From NCBI RefSeq assembly GCF_017305435.1, contig NZ_JAFKIP010000006.1:248001-312000 (forward strand): DNA of 64,000 bases, read 5' to 3'. The first letter of the stretch is position 1. The number at the start of each line of letters is the position of its first letter. Made by a program: the position numbers and the translations under genes. The stretch is from Microbacterium sp. GTDB lineage: Bacteria > Actinomycetota > Actinomycetes > Actinomycetales > Microbacteriaceae. The notes under the pieces are model-generated. The model searched no databases. It was not told the DNA's origin and saw nothing but the letters and a program-made list of their open reading frames with translations. Below, one piece after another: positions 24,360 to 32,402 of the stretch.

Positions 24360-25174
24360 GCGCCGCCGAACCCGTGCTGCAGATCGACGACCTGCACGTG
24401 CGCTTCTCCCGCCGCACGGGATGGCGCAGCCGTCACGTCGTGGATGCCGTCGACGGGGTCTCCCTCATCCTCCACCGCGGCGAGACGCTGGGCCTCGTCG
24501 GCGAGTCGGGATGCGGCAAGTCCACGCTCGTACGCACCGTGTTCGGGCTGAACACCCCGGCGTCCGGCGACATCCGCGTCCTCGGTCAACGGCTCGCCGA
24601 CCTGCCGCCGCTCGCCCGGCGGCGACTGCGCAACCGGGTGCAGCTCGTGTTCCAGGACCCGTACTCGTCTCTGGACCCACGCCTGAGCGTGCACGACATC
24701 GTCGCGGAACCGCTGACGATCGTCGGACGCTACTCGAAAGCCCGCGTCGTCGAGCTGCTCGAGAGCGTCGGAATCGGCGCCGAGTCCCTGCGCCGCACGC
24801 CGGCGCAGTTCTCCGGCGGACAGCGCCAGCGCATCGGCATCGCCCGTGCCCTCGCGCTCGAACCCGAAGTCCTCGTCCTCGACGAACCGGTCTCGGCGCT
24901 CGACGTGTCGGTGCAGGCGCAGGTCATCAATCTGCTGCAGGACCTCCAACGCGAGCGGCAGCTGTCATACCTCTTCATCGCGCACGATCTGTCGGTCGTC
25001 CGGCACCTCTCCGATCGTGTCGCTGTCATGCGGCAGGGACGGATCGTCGAGCTCGGCGACCGCGACCAGATCTTCGAGCGGCCGCAGCACGACTACACCC
25101 GCACCCTCCTCGCCGCCATCCCGATCCCCGACCCGCACCTGCGGGCGGACGCACCACCCCGCATCACGCTCTGA
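24356..25174 (+). CDS. ABC transporter ATP-binding protein (DppF-like)
   Basis: This 272-residue ATPase has Walker A GESGCGKSTLVRTV, Q-loop LVFQDPYSSLDPRL, signature FSGGQRQRIGIARAL, Walker B VLVLDEPVSALDVS and switch LFIAHDLSVVRH. It ends at residue 272 without the long cysteine-bearing C-terminus of DppD, as expected for the second ATPase of the pair. The start is ATG 24356 within the ATGA overlap; an upstream in-frame ATG (24308) lies inside the previous gene. Confidence 0.92.
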   Translation: MSAAEPVLQIDDLHVRFSRRTGWRSRHVVDAVDGVSLILHRGETLGLVGESGCGKSTLVRTVFGLNTPASGDIRVLGQRLADLPPLARRRLRNRVQLVFQDPYSSLDPRLSVHDIVAEPLTIVGRYSKARVVELLESVGIGAESLRRTPAQFSGGQRQRIGIARALALEPEVLVLDEPVSALDVSVQAQVINLLQDLQRERQLSYLFIAHDLSVVRHLSDRVAVMRQGRIVELGDRDQIFERPQHDYTRTLLAAIPIPDPHLRADAPPRITL

Positions 25175-25201
25175 CCCCACCCGAACGAACAGAGGACCGT
25201 C

Positions 25202-26734
25202 ATGACCCACCGTTCACCCCGCCTTCGTCGCGGACTCGCCGCCGCTGCCGCCCTCGCCGGCACTGCGCTCGTGCTCTCGGCCTGCGCCGGCGGCACCGGC
25301 TCCGGCTCGGCATCCCACGACCTCACCATCGGAGTCGTCGCCGAACCGGAGAAGTCGCCGGACCCGATCATCGACGGGTCGCTCGCCGGCTACAACATCT
25401 ACTACAACCTCTTCGACCAGCTCACGGTCCTGGATGCCGACGGCAACATCCAGCCGTCGCTCGCGACGTCGTGGACACCGAACGCGGACTTCACGGAATG
25501 GACGTTCACACTCCGCGACGACGTGAAGTTCCACGACGGCGAGCCGCTCACGGCATCTGACGTGGTGTTCACCTATGAGACCGTGCTCCACACGCCGGAC
25601 TCCGACAACCTCGGGTACATGGACATGCTGACCTCTGTATCCGCTCCGGACGACCACACCGTCGTCTTCGACCTCGACTCCCCGTTCTCCCCGTGGCCCT
25701 CGATCACGACTGCGCAGTCCATCGTGCCCGAGAAGGTCTACACCGCGCTCGGCTCGGAGGGCTTCGCCGCCGCCCCCGTCGGCAGCGGCCCGTTCACCTT
25801 CGTCAGCTGGCAGCGCGGCGTCGACTACGTCCTCAAGCGCAACGACGACTACTGGGGCGGAGCGCCGAAGATCGACAAGCTGACGTTCCAGACCGTCTCC
25901 GATGAGGAGGCGCGCCTGAACGGCGTCCTCTCCGGGAGCCTCGACATCGCCCTCATCTCGCCGAACCAGGTCTCCTCCGCCGAGGGCAGCGGCGTCGATG
26001 TCCGGTCCCGGCCCGCCAACGGCACGACCTTCCTCGGAATCAACTCGACGGCGGGCCCGCTCGCCGACGAGCGCATCCGTCAGGCCGTGTGGCATGCCAT
26101 CGACCGCGAGGCTCTCGTGAAGACCGTGCTGAGCGGGCGCGCCGTCGCCAACGACCAGATCGTCGCTGCGAACGTCGCCGGCTACGTCCCCGACGCCGCA
26201 GGCCCCGCCTACGACCCGGCCACGGCGAAGGCTCTGCTCGCCGAGGCCGGCTACAGCGGTGAGGAGATCGACCTCGAGTACGCGACGAGCGGACGCATCC
26301 CCATGAGCGCGGAGATCGCGCAGGCCATCGCCGGCTACCTCGAGGCCGTGGGGATCACGGTGAAGCTCTCCGGCATGGATCAGGCAACCTTGTCGGGCCG
26401 CATCTACGGCACCGTCGACATGAAGGGCCTGTACCTGAACACCTGGGCACCGTCGACGATGGACGGCGATATGCCCGCGACCAACCTGTTCGCCGGAGGC
26501 CAGAACGACTACGCGAAGAGCCCGGAGACGGCCGCGCTGGTCGCGCAGCAGCGCACGGTCGCGGGAGACGATCGCATCGCGGCCTTCCGCGCCCTCGCGG
26601 AGGCGAACTTCCAAGGCGCCTATCTGGTACCCCTGTTCACTCCGGAGGCAGACTACGCCGTATCACCCAAGGTGACATGGACCCCCCGAGTCGACGGCGA
26701 GTACGACCTCGCCGACGTCTCCTACACCGGCTGA
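25202..26734 (+). CDS. ABC transporter substrate-binding lipoprotein, family 5
   Basis: This 510-residue solute-binding protein has a lipoprotein signal (LVLSACAGG) and the family 5 (DppA/OppA/NikA) fold: LTIGVVAEPEKSPDPI at the mature start, NIQPSLATSWTPNADFTEWT, the conserved TFTLRDDVKFHDGEPLTASD, and RQAVWHAIDREALVKTVL. It is the binding component of the importer encoded just upstream. Family members bind peptides, nickel chelates, opines, glutathione or heterocycles; the ligand here is unknown. It is followed by a strong stem-loop that may keep its expression higher than the downstream enzymes. Confidence 0.9.
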   Translation: MTHRSPRLRRGLAAAAALAGTALVLSACAGGTGSGSASHDLTIGVVAEPEKSPDPIIDGSLAGYNIYYNLFDQLTVLDADGNIQPSLATSWTPNADFTEWTFTLRDDVKFHDGEPLTASDVVFTYETVLHTPDSDNLGYMDMLTSVSAPDDHTVVFDLDSPFSPWPSITTAQSIVPEKVYTALGSEGFAAAPVGSGPFTFVSWQRGVDYVLKRNDDYWGGAPKIDKLTFQTVSDEEARLNGVLSGSLDIALISPNQVSSAEGSGVDVRSRPANGTTFLGINSTAGPLADERIRQAVWHAIDREALVKTVLSGRAVANDQIVAANVAGYVPDAAGPAYDPATAKALLAEAGYSGEEIDLEYATSGRIPMSAEIAQAIAGYLEAVGITVKLSGMDQATLSGRIYGTVDMKGLYLNTWAPSTMDGDMPATNLFAGGQNDYAKSPETAALVAQQRTVAGDDRIAAFRALAEANFQGAYLVPLFTPEADYAVSPKVTWTPRVDGEYDLADVSYTG

Positions 26735-26741
26735 TCATCCG

Positions 26742-26780
26742 GACGGGGAGGAACGGTCCACGCGTCCGCTCCTCCCCGTC
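26742..26780 (+). terminator. 11-bp stem-loop between the binding protein and the amidohydrolase
   Basis: GACGGGGAGGA (26742-26752) pairs exactly with TCCTCCCCGTC (26770-26780) over a 17-nt loop, 8 nt after the substrate-binding gene. There is no T-run. It probably causes partial termination or protects the 3' end of the upstream transcript. Confidence 0.55.
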
Positions 26781-26814
26781 ATCCCTGGTTCCCTCACCGA
26801 AAGGCAGACTTCTC

Positions 26815-28035
26815 GTGACTCCCACCCTCCTGCGCAATGTCCGCCCCTGGGGAGGTGAGACGTCGGACGTGCTGATCGGAGACGACGGCATCCTCGAGGT
26901 CGCCCGTCCCGGGGCGATCGTCGGGGCGCCAGCCGATGTGATCGAGGGCGACGGCGGCATCCTGATCCCCTCCTTCAGCGACGTTCACGTGCACCTCGAC
27001 TCGACCCGGATGGGCCTGCCCTTCCGCCCGAACACGGCGGGCGACACGCGCTGGTCGCACATCATGAACGATCGCGAGAACTGGCGGTCGGCGGAGCGGT
27101 CGGTCGCGGACCGAGCCACCTACACGCTCGGACGGATGATCGCGCAAGGCGCGACACGGGTGCGCAGCCACGCGCAGGTCGACGCGGATTCGGGACTGGA
27201 GAAGTTCGAGGGCGTGCTTGCAGCGCGCGCCGCGCACCGCGAGCGCGCAGCGGTCGAGATCGTGGCCTTCCCACAGGTGGGCATCCATCTGGAAGACGGC
27301 GTCCCCGACCTCCTCGACGTCGCTCTGCGCTCAGGCGCCGATCTCATCGGCGGCATCGACCCGTGTGAGATCGACCGCGACCCCGTGCGACACCTCGACA
27401 CGGTGTTCGACCTCGCCGACCGGCATGGCGTCGGCATCGACATCCACCTGCACGAGGGCGGCTCACTCGGTCTCTTCTCACTGGACCTCGTGCTCGAACG
27501 CACCCGTGCGCTCGGCATGGCCGGGCGGGTGAGCGTGTCGCACGCGTTCTCCCTCGCCGCACGCTCCCCGGGAGTCGACCGCGCTCTCGAGCAGATCGCC
27601 GAGCTCGATGTCGCGCTCACAACGATCGCTCCGAAGGGCTCGCTGTCGGTTCCCCTCGATCTTCCTATCGAACGGCTCCTCTCGCTCGGCATCCGCGTCG
27701 GACTGGGAATGGACGGGCAACGCGACTACTGGTCACCGTGGGGCGACGGCGACATGCTCGAACGGACGTGGATGCTCGCCTTCACCCAGGGCTTCTCGCG
27801 CGACGATCTCATCGAGGACTGCCTCGCGATCGGCACGTGGGGCGGCGCGTCGGTGATCGACCCCTCCCTGGCCCGCCTTTCTCCGGGCGCCCGGCCGGGT
27901 CTTGCGATCGGCGACCCCGCCGAGCTTGTCGTCGTGCGCGGAGACACCCCGACGGCAGCCGTCATGGACCGCGACGCGGACCGCATCGTCATCCACCGTG
28001 GGCGGGTCGTCGCGCAGAACGACGAACTGCGGTGA
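26815..28035 (+). CDS. Amidohydrolase, cytosine-deaminase (CodA)-like
   Basis: This 406-residue metal-dependent hydrolase of the amidohydrolase superfamily follows the CodA pattern: first metal motif DVHVHLDST (H-x-H), RSHAQVD, VAFPQVGI, the catalytic IDIHLHEGG (histidine plus general acid/base glutamate), VSVSHAF (metal histidine) and GLGMDGQRDYWSPWGDGDML with the catalytic aspartate. The reaction is expected to be hydrolysis of a cyclic amidine, imide or amide. The exact substrate is unknown. The start is GTG 26815 with an AAAGG-type ribosome-binding site. It overlaps the racemase gene by GTGA. Confidence 0.85.
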   Translation: MTPTLLRNVRPWGGETSDVLIGDDGILEVARPGAIVGAPADVIEGDGGILIPSFSDVHVHLDSTRMGLPFRPNTAGDTRWSHIMNDRENWRSAERSVADRATYTLGRMIAQGATRVRSHAQVDADSGLEKFEGVLAARAAHRERAAVEIVAFPQVGIHLEDGVPDLLDVALRSGADLIGGIDPCEIDRDPVRHLDTVFDLADRHGVGIDIHLHEGGSLGLFSLDLVLERTRALGMAGRVSVSHAFSLAARSPGVDRALEQIAELDVALTTIAPKGSLSVPLDLPIERLLSLGIRVGLGMDGQRDYWSPWGDGDMLERTWMLAFTQGFSRDDLIEDCLAIGTWGGASVIDPSLARLSPGARPGLAIGDPAELVVVRGDTPTAAVMDRDADRIVIHRGRVVAQNDELR

Positions 28036-28796
28036 CCGTTCGGATCCTGGCGGTGAACTGCAACACCGACGCTGCCATGACGACCGCGATCGCGACGGCC
28101 GGTCAGGCGGCCGCGTCCGCGGGCACGACCGTCGTCGGGGTCACTCCGGCGTGGGGTCCGGCGTCAGCGGAGGGGTATGTCGAGAGCTTCGTCACGGCGG
28201 CTGCCGTCATGGATGCGGTCGCCCGCCGCACCGACGCGTTCGACGCCGTCGTGATGGCGGGCTTCGGCGAGCACGGCCGGGAAGGAATGCGGCAGCTGGT
28301 CCCTCAGCCCGTCGTCGACATCACCGAAGCCGCGGCGTTCGCCGCATGCCTGCTCGGCCACCGCTTCGGCGTCGTGACGACCGTGGGGTCAACCGTCGCC
28401 GGCATCCGCGACAGTCTGATGACGATGGGCATGAGCGCCCGGTGCAGTTCTGTCCGAGCGGCCGACGTGCCCATCTCCGCGATCGATGCCGATGTCGCCC
28501 GCACCGCCGACGCGCTCGAGGAGACCGGGCGCGCCGTCATGGTCGACGGCGCCGATGTGCTCGTCCTCGGCTGCGCGGGGTTCGCGGGCCTCGACGCGGA
28601 GCTGGAGCGGCGCCTCGGCGTTCCCGTGGTGGACGGTGTCGCCGCAGCCGTCCGCTTCGCCGAGAGCCTCATCGCGCTCGGCAAACGCACCAGTGCGCAT
28701 GGTCCGTACGCGCCGCGCGCGGCGCACAAACGGTGGACCGGGGCGCCGCTCGGCTCCCTGATGAGCTCCGATTCGGGGGAAAGAACCCCGGAGTAG
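28032..28796 (+). CDS. Asp/Glu/hydantoin racemase family protein
   Basis: This 254-residue protein has the two-cysteine pattern of the Asp/Glu racemase superfamily. The N-terminal strand ILAVNCNTDAAMT is typical of hydantoin racemases, a mid-region FGVVTTVGSTVAGIRD follows, and the second catalytic cysteine lies in VLVLGCAGFAGL. At the position of the first cysteine the protein reads VVMAGFGEHG, so the first active-site cysteine may be replaced by glycine or shifted. If so, the enzyme may be a decarboxylase- or isomerase-like member. The start is GTG 28032 overlapping the amidohydrolase. Confidence 0.8.
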   Translation: MTVRILAVNCNTDAAMTTAIATAGQAAASAGTTVVGVTPAWGPASAEGYVESFVTAAAVMDAVARRTDAFDAVVMAGFGEHGREGMRQLVPQPVVDITEAAAFAACLLGHRFGVVTTVGSTVAGIRDSLMTMGMSARCSSVRAADVPISAIDADVARTADALEETGRAVMVDGADVLVLGCAGFAGLDAELERRLGVPVVDGVAAAVRFAESLIALGKRTSAHGPYAPRAAHKRWTGAPLGSLMSSDSGERTPE

Positions 28797-28799
28797 GAT
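28794..28799 (+). promoter_or_regulatory. Leaderless -10 box sharing the racemase stop codon
   Basis: TAGGAT starts with the racemase TAG stop (28794-28796) and ends 6 nt before the ATG at 28806. It suggests that the next gene is a separate, leaderless unit. Confidence 0.5.
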
Positions 28800-28805
28800 T
28801 CGGCT

Positions 28806-29918
28806 ATGACGCTCTTCGACGGCATCTCCGCCCGGCTGATCGACACCGATCGGCTGACCGTGAACATCCTCGAACGCGAGGGCGACGACCCCGCCGCACC
28901 GGCCGACAGCACGGTCGTCCTCATCCACGGCAACGTATCGTCGAGCCTGTTCTGGCAGGAGCTCATGCAGGACCTGCCGAGCGACCTCCGCGTCATCGCG
29001 ATCGATCTGCGCGGCTTCGGCGACACCGAGAGCCTGCCGGTCGACGCGACCCGAGGCGTCCGCGACTTCAGCGACGACGTCCATGCGACCCTCCGCGCGC
29101 TGGGCCTGGAGACCGCCCACCTCGTCGGCTGGTCGATGGGCGGTGGCGTCGTCATGCAGTACGCGATCGATCACCCCGCACTCAGCCTCACGCTGCAGGC
29201 GCCGGTCTCGCCCTACGGATTCGGCGGTACGCGCCGCGACGGCTCGCGCCTGACGGACGACGACGCCGGCTGCGGAGGCGGCGGCGCGAACCCCGACTTC
29301 GTGCAGCGTCTGACCGATCGCGACATGACGGACGCGGCACCGACGTCACCGCGGAGCGTCTTCCGTTCGGGCTACGTCGCGCCCGGGTACACCACCGACC
29401 ACGAGGACACCTGGGTCGCGTCGATGAACACGACCTCCACCGCCGAGGGGAACTACCCGGGCGACGGCGCCGCGAGCCCGAACTGGCCGGGCTTCGCCGC
29501 CGGCACGATCGGCGTGCTCAACACCATGGTGCCGCGCTACTTCGACACGTCGGGGATCGTCGACATCGCCGCGAAGCCGCCGATCCTGTGGGTGCACGGC
29601 TCGGCGGACGCCATCGTGTCGGATGCCTCGTTCTTCGACCTCAACAACCTCGGCGCGCTCGGGGTCGTCCCGGGCTGGCCGGGCGAGGAGATCGCGCCCG
29701 CGCAGCCGATGGTGTCACAGACGCGCGACGTGCTGGAGGCCTACCGCACGGCGGGCGGCGATGTCATCGAGGTCGAGCTGGAGGGCGTCGGACACTCGCC
29801 GCACCTCGAGCGTCCGGCCCAATTCCGCCGCGCGCTGCTCGAGCGCATCGGCTACATCGGTCGGCCCGCCGACCCGGCGCCTCCCACCGAGGCGATCATC
29901 CTCAGCTCATCGGACTGA
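28806..29918 (+). CDS. Alpha/beta hydrolase fold protein
   Basis: This 370-residue hydrolase has the oxyanion region VVLIHGNVSSSLFWQ, DLRGFGDTES, the nucleophile elbow GWSMGGGVVMQ, an acid strand ILWVHGSADAIVSDASF and the terminal histidine region LEGVGHSPHLERPA. A long cap insertion of about 130 residues contains a glycine-rich stretch (DDDAGCGGGGANPDF). The substrate is not evident; esterase, lactonase or C-C hydrolase activity are all possible. The start is ATG 28806, with TAGGAT 6 nt upstream. It is probably not part of the preceding catabolic operon. Confidence 0.88.
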   Translation: MTLFDGISARLIDTDRLTVNILEREGDDPAAPADSTVVLIHGNVSSSLFWQELMQDLPSDLRVIAIDLRGFGDTESLPVDATRGVRDFSDDVHATLRALGLETAHLVGWSMGGGVVMQYAIDHPALSLTLQAPVSPYGFGGTRRDGSRLTDDDAGCGGGGANPDFVQRLTDRDMTDAAPTSPRSVFRSGYVAPGYTTDHEDTWVASMNTTSTAEGNYPGDGAASPNWPGFAAGTIGVLNTMVPRYFDTSGIVDIAAKPPILWVHGSADAIVSDASFFDLNNLGALGVVPGWPGEEIAPAQPMVSQTRDVLEAYRTAGGDVIEVELEGVGHSPHLERPAQFRRALLERIGYIGRPADPAPPTEAIILSSSD

Positions 29919-29931
29919 GGCGTCGTCGAGG

Positions 29932-30399
29932 TCAGCGACGGGCGTCGAAGAAGGTGCGCAGCAGCGCCTGCGCCTCGGACTCGTGGATGCCGCCGACGAC
30001 CTCGGCACGTACGGGCAGGCGCCGGTCGCGCAGCACGTCGTAGACCGAGCCGGCGGCACCGGCCTTGTCGTCCCACGCACCGAAGACGACGCGACCGATG
30101 CGCGCCTGCAGGATCGCCCCCGCGCACATCACGCACGGCTCGAGAGTGACGACGAGCGTGCATCCCTCGAGGTTCCATGAGCCGAGGGATGCCGCAGCGG
30201 CGCGCAGCGCGACGACCTCGGCGTGCGCCGTGGGGTCGCCGGTCGCTTCGCGCAGGTTGAGGCCTTCGCCGCGGATCGCGCCCGCAGCATCCACGACGAC
30301 GGCGCCGACCGGGATCTCCCCGGCCGCAGAGGCCTGCGCACCCAACTCGAGCGCGCGCCGCATGGCGACGTCATCGCTCGTCCGAGTGGGAAGGGTCAC
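29932..30399 (-). CDS. tadA: tRNA adenosine(34) deaminase TadA
   Basis: This 155-residue zinc deaminase converts adenosine-34 to inosine in tRNA-Arg. Zinc motifs are TAHAEVVALRAAA (H-A-E) and VTLEPCVMCAGAILQARIGRVVFGAWD (PCxxC); the FGAWDDKAGAAGS loop is typical of TadA. The start is GTG 30399, giving VTLPTRTSDDVAMRRALELG. An internal ATG at 30363 is an alternative start. It converges with the alpha/beta hydrolase gene, 13 nt away, and is divergent from upp. Confidence 0.93.
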   Translation of the reverse strand: MTLPTRTSDDVAMRRALELGAQASAAGEIPVGAVVVDAAGAIRGEGLNLREATGDPTAHAEVVALRAAAASLGSWNLEGCTLVVTLEPCVMCAGAILQARIGRVVFGAWDDKAGAAGSVYDVLRDRRLPVRAEVVGGIHESEAQALLRTFFDARR

Positions 30400-30462
30400 G
30401 GCTCCAGCGTAGGGGGCGGTTCTCGCCGGAGAGCTGCTTCGCGCGGAATGCGCCGGGCGCCG

Positions 30463-30468
30463 TAGGCT
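30463..30468 (+). promoter_or_regulatory. Leaderless -10 box for upp
   Basis: TAGGCT ends 7 nt before the upp ATG (30476). No ribosome-binding site is present, which fits leaderless translation. Confidence 0.55.
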
Positions 30469-30475
30469 GAACCCC

Positions 30476-31108
30476 ATGCGCGTGCACGTGGCCGACCACC
30501 CTCTCATCACCCACAAGCTGACGGTGCTGCGCGACGAGCGCACCCCGTCGCCGGTCTTCCGGCAGCTCACCGAGGAGCTGCTGACCCTCCTCGCCTACGA
30601 GGCGACACGGAACGTGCGCGTCGAGGAGATAGAGATCAAGACGCCCGTCACGACGACGAAGGGCGTGCGGATCTCGAAACCGCGGCCGCTCGTCGTCCCG
30701 ATCCTCCGCGCCGGCCTCGGCATGCTCGACGGCATGGTGAAGCTCCTGCCGACCGCCGAGATCGGCTTCCTCGGGATGGCGCGCAACGAAGAGACCCTCC
30801 AGCCCTACACCTACGCCGAGCGGCTGCCCGAGGACCTCAGCGACCGACAGTGCTTCGTGCTCGACCCCATGCTCGCCACCGGCGGCTCGCTCGGCGCCGC
30901 GATCGACTTCCTCTTCGCGCGCGGCGCGCAGGATGTCACGGCGATCTGCATCCTCGGCGCTCCGGAGGGCGTCGCGAAGATCCAGGAGCAGGTCGGTGAC
31001 CGCGACGTGACCCTCGTCCTGGGCGCGCTCGATGAGCGGCTCAACGAGAAGGGCTACATCGTGCCCGGTCTCGGCGACGCCGGCGACCGCCTGTACGGCA
31101 CCGTCTGA
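30476..31108 (+). CDS. upp: Uracil phosphoribosyltransferase
   Basis: This 210-residue pyrimidine salvage enzyme makes UMP from uracil and PRPP. The family N-terminus [19 protein letters not shown] is present, as are the conserved [14 protein letters not shown], the PRPP-binding loop [17 protein letters not shown], and the uracil-binding C-terminus [20 protein letters not shown]. Length is standard. The start is ATG 30476, leaderless. It is divergent from tadA and convergent with corA. Confidence 0.97.
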   Translation: MRVHVADHPLITHKLTVLRDERTPSPVFRQLTEELLTLLAYEATRNVRVEEIEIKTPVTTTKGVRISKPRPLVVPILRAGLGMLDGMVKLLPTAEIGFLGMARNEETLQPYTYAERLPEDLSDRQCFVLDPMLATGGSLGAAIDFLFARGAQDVTAICILGAPEGVAKIQEQVGDRDVTLVLGALDERLNEKGYIVPGLGDAGDRLYGTV

Positions 31109-31129
31109 ACTCCGGCGACCCGACCCGGC

Positions 31130-31148
31130 GCCTCGACCTCGGCGAGGC
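31130..31148. terminator. Stem-loop between convergent upp and corA
   Basis: GCCTCG (31130-31135) and CGAGGC (31143-31148) form a 6-bp stem in the 46-bp gap. It may terminate both genes, but lacks T-runs. Confidence 0.35.
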
Positions 31149-31154
31149 CGCGCG

Positions 31155-32156
31155 TCAGAGCCAGCGGCGGCGCTTGAAGATCAGGTAGAGCACCGTGGGG
31201 AACGCCACCATGACCCCGAGCGCGACCGGGTAGCCGTACTCCCAGTGCAGTTCCGGCATGATGTCGAAGTTCATGCCGTAGACGGTGCCGATGAGGGTCG
31301 GCGCGAAGATGATCGCCGCCCACGACGAGATCTTCTTGACCTGCTCGTTCTGCTGCAGGTTGACCTCGGTCTGACGTCGCGCCACGAGCGCGGAGTGGAC
31401 CGTCAGCGCCTTGTCGAGCACGGTGCGGAACCCGTCGATGCGCTCGGTGACACGGATGGCGTGGTCCTGCACGTCGCGCAGCCGCCGCTGCAGCTCGATG
31501 TCGACGTGGTAGGCGTCGTGGCCGCGCTGAAGCCACTCGATGATCCCGACGAGCGGGTGCGTCGCCCGCGAGAACCGGATGAGCTCGCCGGACAGCTCGT
31601 AGATGCGGCGCGAGAGCGCATCGTCGTCGGAGTCGCCGAACAGGGCGTCCTCGATCTCGTCGATGTCGTTCTCGATCCCGGCGACGACGGGCTCGTACTC
31701 GTCCACCATGCGATCGAGCACCGCGTAGAGAACCGCCTCCGAGCCGAGCGCGAGCAGCTCGGGATGCTCCTCGAGCCTCCGGCGCACGGATGCCAAGTCG
31801 GGAGACTCCGCGTGCCGGATGGTGATGAGGAAGTCGGGTCCGGCGAACACGTGGAGTTCACCAATGTCGAGCTCCTCCCGCGCGTCGTCGTAGCGCGCGG
31901 GGCGCAGCACGACGAAGAGGGTGTCCCCGTAGCGCTCGACCTTCGAGCGCTGGTGGCCGACGGCAGCATCCTCGATCGCGAGCGGGTGCAGGTCGAACTC
32001 GGCCGCGACCGACGCGAGCTCGCTCGCGCTGGGCCGGTACAGCCCGATCCACGCGAAGCCGGAGTGCATCTCCTGCATGGTGTAGGTCTCGTCGAGCGAA
32101 CGGGGCGTCGCCACACGGCGGCCGTCCACATAGATGGCGTTGTCGATCAAGGTCAT
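31155..32156 (-). CDS. corA: CorA family magnesium/cobalt transport protein
   Basis: This 333-residue protein has a large cytosolic N-terminal domain, a long stalk helix (residues about 200-270) and two C-terminal spans. The signature YGMNF (GMN selectivity filter) follows the first span (ISSWAAIIFAPTLIGTV), and the protein ends with the basic FKRRRWL after the second. It works as a homopentameric Mg2+ channel. The start is ATG 32156; an upstream in-frame ATG at 32240 gives an Arg/Ala-rich tail with no homology. A leader region with a short ORF and a stem-loop precedes it. Confidence 0.95.
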   Translation of the reverse strand: MTLIDNAIYVDGRRVATPRSLDETYTMQEMHSGFAWIGLYRPSASELASVAAEFDLHPLAIEDAAVGHQRSKVERYGDTLFVVLRPARYDDAREELDIGELHVFAGPDFLITIRHAESPDLASVRRRLEEHPELLALGSEAVLYAVLDRMVDEYEPVVAGIENDIDEIEDALFGDSDDDALSRRIYELSGELIRFSRATHPLVGIIEWLQRGHDAYHVDIELQRRLRDVQDHAIRVTERIDGFRTVLDKALTVHSALVARRQTEVNLQQNEQVKKISSWAAIIFAPTLIGTVYGMNFDIMPELHWEYGYPVALGVMVAFPTVLYLIFKRRRWL

Positions 32157-32254
32157 GGTCGTCTCCGTACGCGCGGGCGCCCGGATCGCGGGCGCGCGGA
32201 AAAGCCGCGCACGCCGGTGGCATGCGCGCGAGTGCGCCACGGGTCGGCGGGAGC

Positions 32255-32311
32255 TCAGCGCAGGAAGACGCGAGCGGCGGACACCGCGGCGCGCGGACTA
32301 TCGTCTGCCAT
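32255..32311 (-). CDS. Possible corA leader peptide
   Basis: An 18-codon ORF, MADDSPRAAVSAARVFLR, begins at ATG 32311 and ends 98 nt before the corA start. AAGGCGG lies about 11-17 nt before its ATG. It is downstream of the promoter at 32380-32385. Between it and corA is a GC-rich segment with a GCGCGG/CCGCGC stem around TTTT. By analogy, the Salmonella corA mRNA has a leader ORF (corL) controlling Rho-dependent termination. No homology is claimed; chance occurrence cannot be excluded. Confidence 0.35.
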   Translation of the reverse strand: MADDSPRAAVSAARVFLR

Positions 32312-32332
32312 GGTCGTCACCGCCTTCGCTCG

Positions 32333-32385
32333 GAGGCGCCGGATCGAGAGCATCGGAACGGATGCCTGGCGCCTCGGTGAGTATA
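32333..32385 (-). promoter_or_regulatory. corA promoter and 5' stem-loop
   Basis: Minus-strand TATACT (32385-32380) is a good -10 box. Transcription would start near 32373, within GAGGCGCC, whose exact partner GGCGCCTC lies 27 nt further on (minus-strand order; plus-strand positions 32368-32375 and 32333-32340). A second pairing, CTCGGAGGCG with CGCCTCCGAG, spans the -10 box itself in DNA. The 246-bp gap holds otherwise only the possible leader ORF. Confidence 0.5.
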
Positions 32386-32402
32386 CGCCTCCGAGGTGAC
32401 CG

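Noticed and set aside
19517-28796. Ectoine/hydroxyectoine (eut/doe) degradation cluster, suggested by a cyclodeaminase-family gene and a racemase-family gene
   Set aside because: No EutB-like PLP enzyme, DoeA-like hydrolase, DoeB or transaminase genes are present, the importer is of a different family, and a CodA-like hydrolase does not belong to that pathway.
32157-32402. M-box magnesium riboswitch upstream of corA
   Set aside because: The conserved M-box core sequences are not found; only a simple stem and a short ORF are seen.
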